Assembly (NCBI GenBank): GCA_002030045.1
Contig: LQBI01000024.1
Coordinates: forward strand, 266,848-330,847
Direction: 5' to 3'
DNA: 64,000 nucleotides
Origin: Candidatus Aegiribacteria sp. MLS_C
Lineage (GTDB): Bacteria > Fermentibacterota > Fermentibacteria > Fermentibacterales > JCC-6
Shown here: piece after piece, positions 61,962-64,000 of the stretch
Layout of the letters: each line of letters opens with the position of its first letter
Numbering within the stretch: the first letter of the stretch is position 1
Notes under the pieces: model-generated
What the model was told of the DNA's origin: nothing
Seen by the model: the letters and a program-made list of their open reading frames with translations, nothing else
Database searches by the model: none
Made by a program: the position numbers and the translations under genes

Positions 61962-62731
61962 CGAGTGCTCCTTACGGCCCTGACCAGTAATCTGGGTGAG
62001 GATTCGCCGTCCCAGGGGGACATGTCGTAATCACCCCAGACGCTCATTATGCTCATTCCGGAACCCCGCAGGTCTTCCAGGTACTCGCCTGCGGATATGA
62101 GCGCCATCTCGAGCATGAGCCGGGTCCTTCCTCCGGGGGCGATAGTCCCCGTATAGGTCATGTCGAAGTATATTCTGCCTGTGCCCATGAAACCGTCGTC
62201 GAACCTGTGGCTCACCGATTCCACGAGCCTGAGGCATTCATCCCCCTTGCTGAAGCTGTACCTGAGCGTATCGGTCTCGTCTTCCCTGTCGCTGAACTGG
62301 GGACACGTTTCGGAGACGAAAACACCTCCTTCAGCCAGCAGTTCCGATACCCCCCTCAGAACCTCCAGTCTCTCCACGCGATCGAGGATGCAGTGCAGAC
62401 CGTTGTACGGAAAGAGCGCCAGGTCGATGGACCCCATCTTAAGAGGTATTGACTGAGCGGTGGCCCTGAGCCTGGCCACCCTTTCCCCGTCCTCTTCCGA
62501 CCAGCAGTCAAGCATGGCCGCTGAGGGCTCCAGGGCCACGGTGATATCCCGGCCCGAAAGGACGGCTGCCAGTCTTCCGTCACCGGCGCCCAGCTCGAGG
62601 CACCTGCCGGGGTGCCGGCCGCGCAGGTGCCGGTAGAACTCCAGCTCGGCGGTATCCTCGAAGAAGACGTTCCTTTCCTCGAAGCTGAAAAGCGGTCCGT
62701 AATTCTCCCAGAGTTCCAGTTCCTTCTTCAA
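61958..62731 (-). CDS. SAM-dependent methyltransferase, class I
   Basis: This 257-residue protein has the Rossmann motif I CLELGAGDGRLAAVL (about 44-58), motif II ITVALEPS, the post-motif DLALFPYNGLH and ETCPQFSDR. Substrate unknown. TTG start at 62731 with GGAGG four bases upstream. It overlaps the tricorn-like gene by four bases and lies 80 bases after the glycosyltransferase-like gene. Confidence 0.85.
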   Translation of the reverse strand: MKKELELWENYGPLFSFEERNVFFEDTAELEFYRHLRGRHPGRCLELGAGDGRLAAVLSGRDITVALEPSAAMLDCWSEEDGERVARLRATAQSIPLKMGSIDLALFPYNGLHCILDRVERLEVLRGVSELLAEGGVFVSETCPQFSDREDETDTLRYSFSKGDECLRLVESVSHRFDDGFMGTGRIYFDMTYTGTIAPGGRTRLMLEMALISAGEYLEDLRGSGMSIMSVWGDYDMSPWDGESSPRLLVRAVRSTR

Positions 62732-62811
62732 TCCGCCTCCAGAAGGATATTATCGCATGAACGGCCTCGTCGATCCGTATCGGTACGACGGAGAATATAT
62801 GCACAAAACGG

Positions 62812-64000
62812 TCAAGCGGAGTTCGCGGATTCCTCCCGCCATTCCAAGAGCAGCCTCAGGACGAAGAAGGGCTGCACCATCATCAGGTATTTCTCCCAGA
62901 CCTGGAAGGATACCGGCATGAGGAGAAGGAAGGAGGCTGTCATGAGAGTCAGGAGCAGTGCCGGGTCCTTGCTGCCATTACCCGGTTCCATGTCCCTGCG
63001 GAGGAAACCTATGACGGCCGAGAACCCCGCCCATGAAAGTAAGAACTGAATGACGGAGAACAGTGCTCCGGATCCCAGTACCGTCGTGAGGAGCCGGTGG
63101 GCCAGGCCTACTGTGGAGAAATCCGTCTGAAGGACAGTTGCCGCGGAGGGTTCCACCGGAAACAGGAAGCAGCCCAGGGAGAGGAACGCCGCAGGTATAG
63201 CGTTCCATTTCTCGGCGAGCATCCTGCGTGCCATAGGAAGGAGGGGCAAGGCGTAGAACGCCAGGAACATGATGTAGGTGTATAAGAAACCGATCCTGTA
63301 GATACGGCCGTCGTCCACCACCCACAGCCGAAGCCCGGAAGGTGGTGCGGGGCCTCTCCAGACCAGGAGAAGGGCGATCAGCGGAAGGGTCGCCAGGACA
63401 ACGGCTGCAAGCAGCCTGCCTCCCTGGCGTTCCCTCAGACCGCCTTTCATTGTGAGCCAAAGAATGAAGGCGGCGGCGAAGCACAGCGTGTACTGCCTTG
63501 CCAGCAGAGCCAGCGAAAACGATAGGAACAGTAACAGGGGTCTGCGGTCGAGCAGGGCCGTCACCGCCAGGGTGACGGTGAGCAGCTGCGGAATGTCCGT
63601 GAACACATGTACGCTGAGACCTGTCAGATATGGGTTCAGGAACAGCACAAGCATGCCCGTGACCGCGTACTTGAGTCCTCGGGAAACACTGAGGTACAGC
63701 AGGTACAGAAGGACGAGAGTGACGAAGCCCAGGAGCACGCTGAGAATCCTCAGGGTTCCCGGTTCGAAACCGAAAACCCTGCCCCACAGGCCGAACAGGA
63801 TGTGGGAAAGCGGTGCGGTGATCTCGCCGTAGTCCTTCAGGGCGGAAGGGATACTTCCGGTCCCGAAGAACCTCGCCGTTTCAATGAAATGCCCCTCATC
63901 CCCCCTCAGGGGGTACTCGAGGCCCGTCAGTAGCACGAACGCTGTATAGCATAGAAGAAGTAGAACCGGAAGGACCAGCCGGCCGAGGCCTCCGTCAGAA
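62812..64000 (-). CDS. Polytopic glycosyltransferase-like protein (5' end cut off)
   Basis: This open frame runs to the right edge without a start codon, so at least 395 residues are visible. It has about nine hydrophobic helices. Just after the first helix (LPVLLLLCYTAFVLL) is RGDEGHF, an acidic pair at the place where GT-C enzymes such as ALG10 or PMT families bind lipid-linked sugar. The segment SVHVFTDIPQLLTVTLAVT recalls DIE2/ALG10-like proteins. A GT-C glycosyltransferase is a likely but not proven call. The frame is open from 63937 to 64000, so an internal GTG at 63936 is not the true start. Confidence 0.65.
   Translation of the reverse strand, partial: SDGGLGRLVLPVLLLLCYTAFVLLTGLEYPLRGDEGHFIETARFFGTGSIPSALKDYGEITAPLSHILFGLWGRVFGFEPGTLRILSVLLGFVTLVLLYLLYLSVSRGLKYAVTGMLVLFLNPYLTGLSVHVFTDIPQLLTVTLAVTALLDRRPLLLFLSFSLALLARQYTLCFAAAFILWLTMKGGLRERQGGRLLAAVVLATLPLIALLLVWRGPAPPSGLRLWVVDDGRIYRIGFLYTYIMFLAFYALPLLPMARRMLAEKWNAIPAAFLSLGCFLFPVEPSAATVLQTDFSTVGLAHRLLTTVLGSGALFSVIQFLLSWAGFSAVIGFLRRDMEPGNGSKDPALLLTLMTASFLLLMPVSFQVWEKYLMMVQPFFVLRLLLEWREESANSA

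Overview
The window is a GC-rich bacterial chromosome segment, coded mostly on the minus strand in long, tightly packed operons. Stop and start codons often overlap by 1-4 bases, and TTG starts are frequent. The gene content suggests an anaerobic, hydrogen-evolving fermenter. There is a complete [NiFe] group 4 energy-converting hydrogenase with an Mrp-type antiporter module, its maturation genes, a glycyl radical enzyme with its activase, and no respiratory chain components. Lipoproteins, a gingipain-type (C25) protease with a FlgD-like carboxy-terminal domain and a tricorn-like protease would fit the FCB group or a neighbouring candidate phylum (Fermentibacterota-like). That placement is inference from gene content; no rRNA or tRNA gene is present.

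Region 1 (1-20.4 kb) is the hydrogenase region. On the minus strand, starting at a strong promoter near 20.37 kb, the order is: HydB/AsrA-like iron-sulfur protein, HydG/AsrB-like flavoprotein, a HycB-like polyferredoxin, NuoH-, NuoB-, NuoC- and NuoD-like hydrogenase subunits (the last with both NiFe cysteine pairs), a NuoL-like pump subunit, Mrp A(C-terminal)/B/C/D/E/F/G, a NuoI-like ferredoxin and a HycI-type protease. A glycyl radical activase and enzyme follow. hypF, hypC and hypD (cut by the window edge) lie beyond, with hypA-hypB on the opposite strand between them. The layout suggests one membrane machine that exchanges electrons between ferredoxin, NAD(P)H and H2 and couples this to ion pumping.

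Region 2 (20.4-29.5 kb) starts with a 610-base intergenic region rich in inverted repeats. It continues with an envelope operon: a LysM-containing MltD-type transglycosylase, a 1226-residue helical-repeat protein, a coiled-coil/TPR protein and a lipoprotein Slt-type transglycosylase.

Region 3 (29.5-45.6 kb) has asd on the plus strand, a coiled-coil zinc-ribbon protein, holA, and a PpiD/SurA-like membrane-anchored protein. A long minus-strand series then runs dnaK-dnaJ-mutS2-dnaG-rpoD-like sigma factor-btuF-btuD-btuC, joining chaperone, replication and transcription genes to a metallocofactor ABC importer. The dnaK leader can form a nested hairpin.

Region 4 (45.6-53.2 kb) is a cofactor operon: GGDEF protein, YtcJ-like amidohydrolase, nadC, coaX, stand-alone coaC, and mtnA with an apparent CTG start. 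Two plus-strand lipoproteins follow, one built of three tandem Asp-rich repeats, and then a 343-base region full of hairpins.

Region 5 (53.2-64 kb) holds solitary rpsD with a structured leader, the C25 protease, an HD-domain protein, a small secreted protein, an isocitrate/isopropylmalate dehydrogenase family enzyme, a tricorn-like protease, a SAM methyltransferase and a membrane glycosyltransferase-like protein cut by the right edge. I saw no CRISPR array, insertion sequence, prophage, rRNA or tRNA gene.
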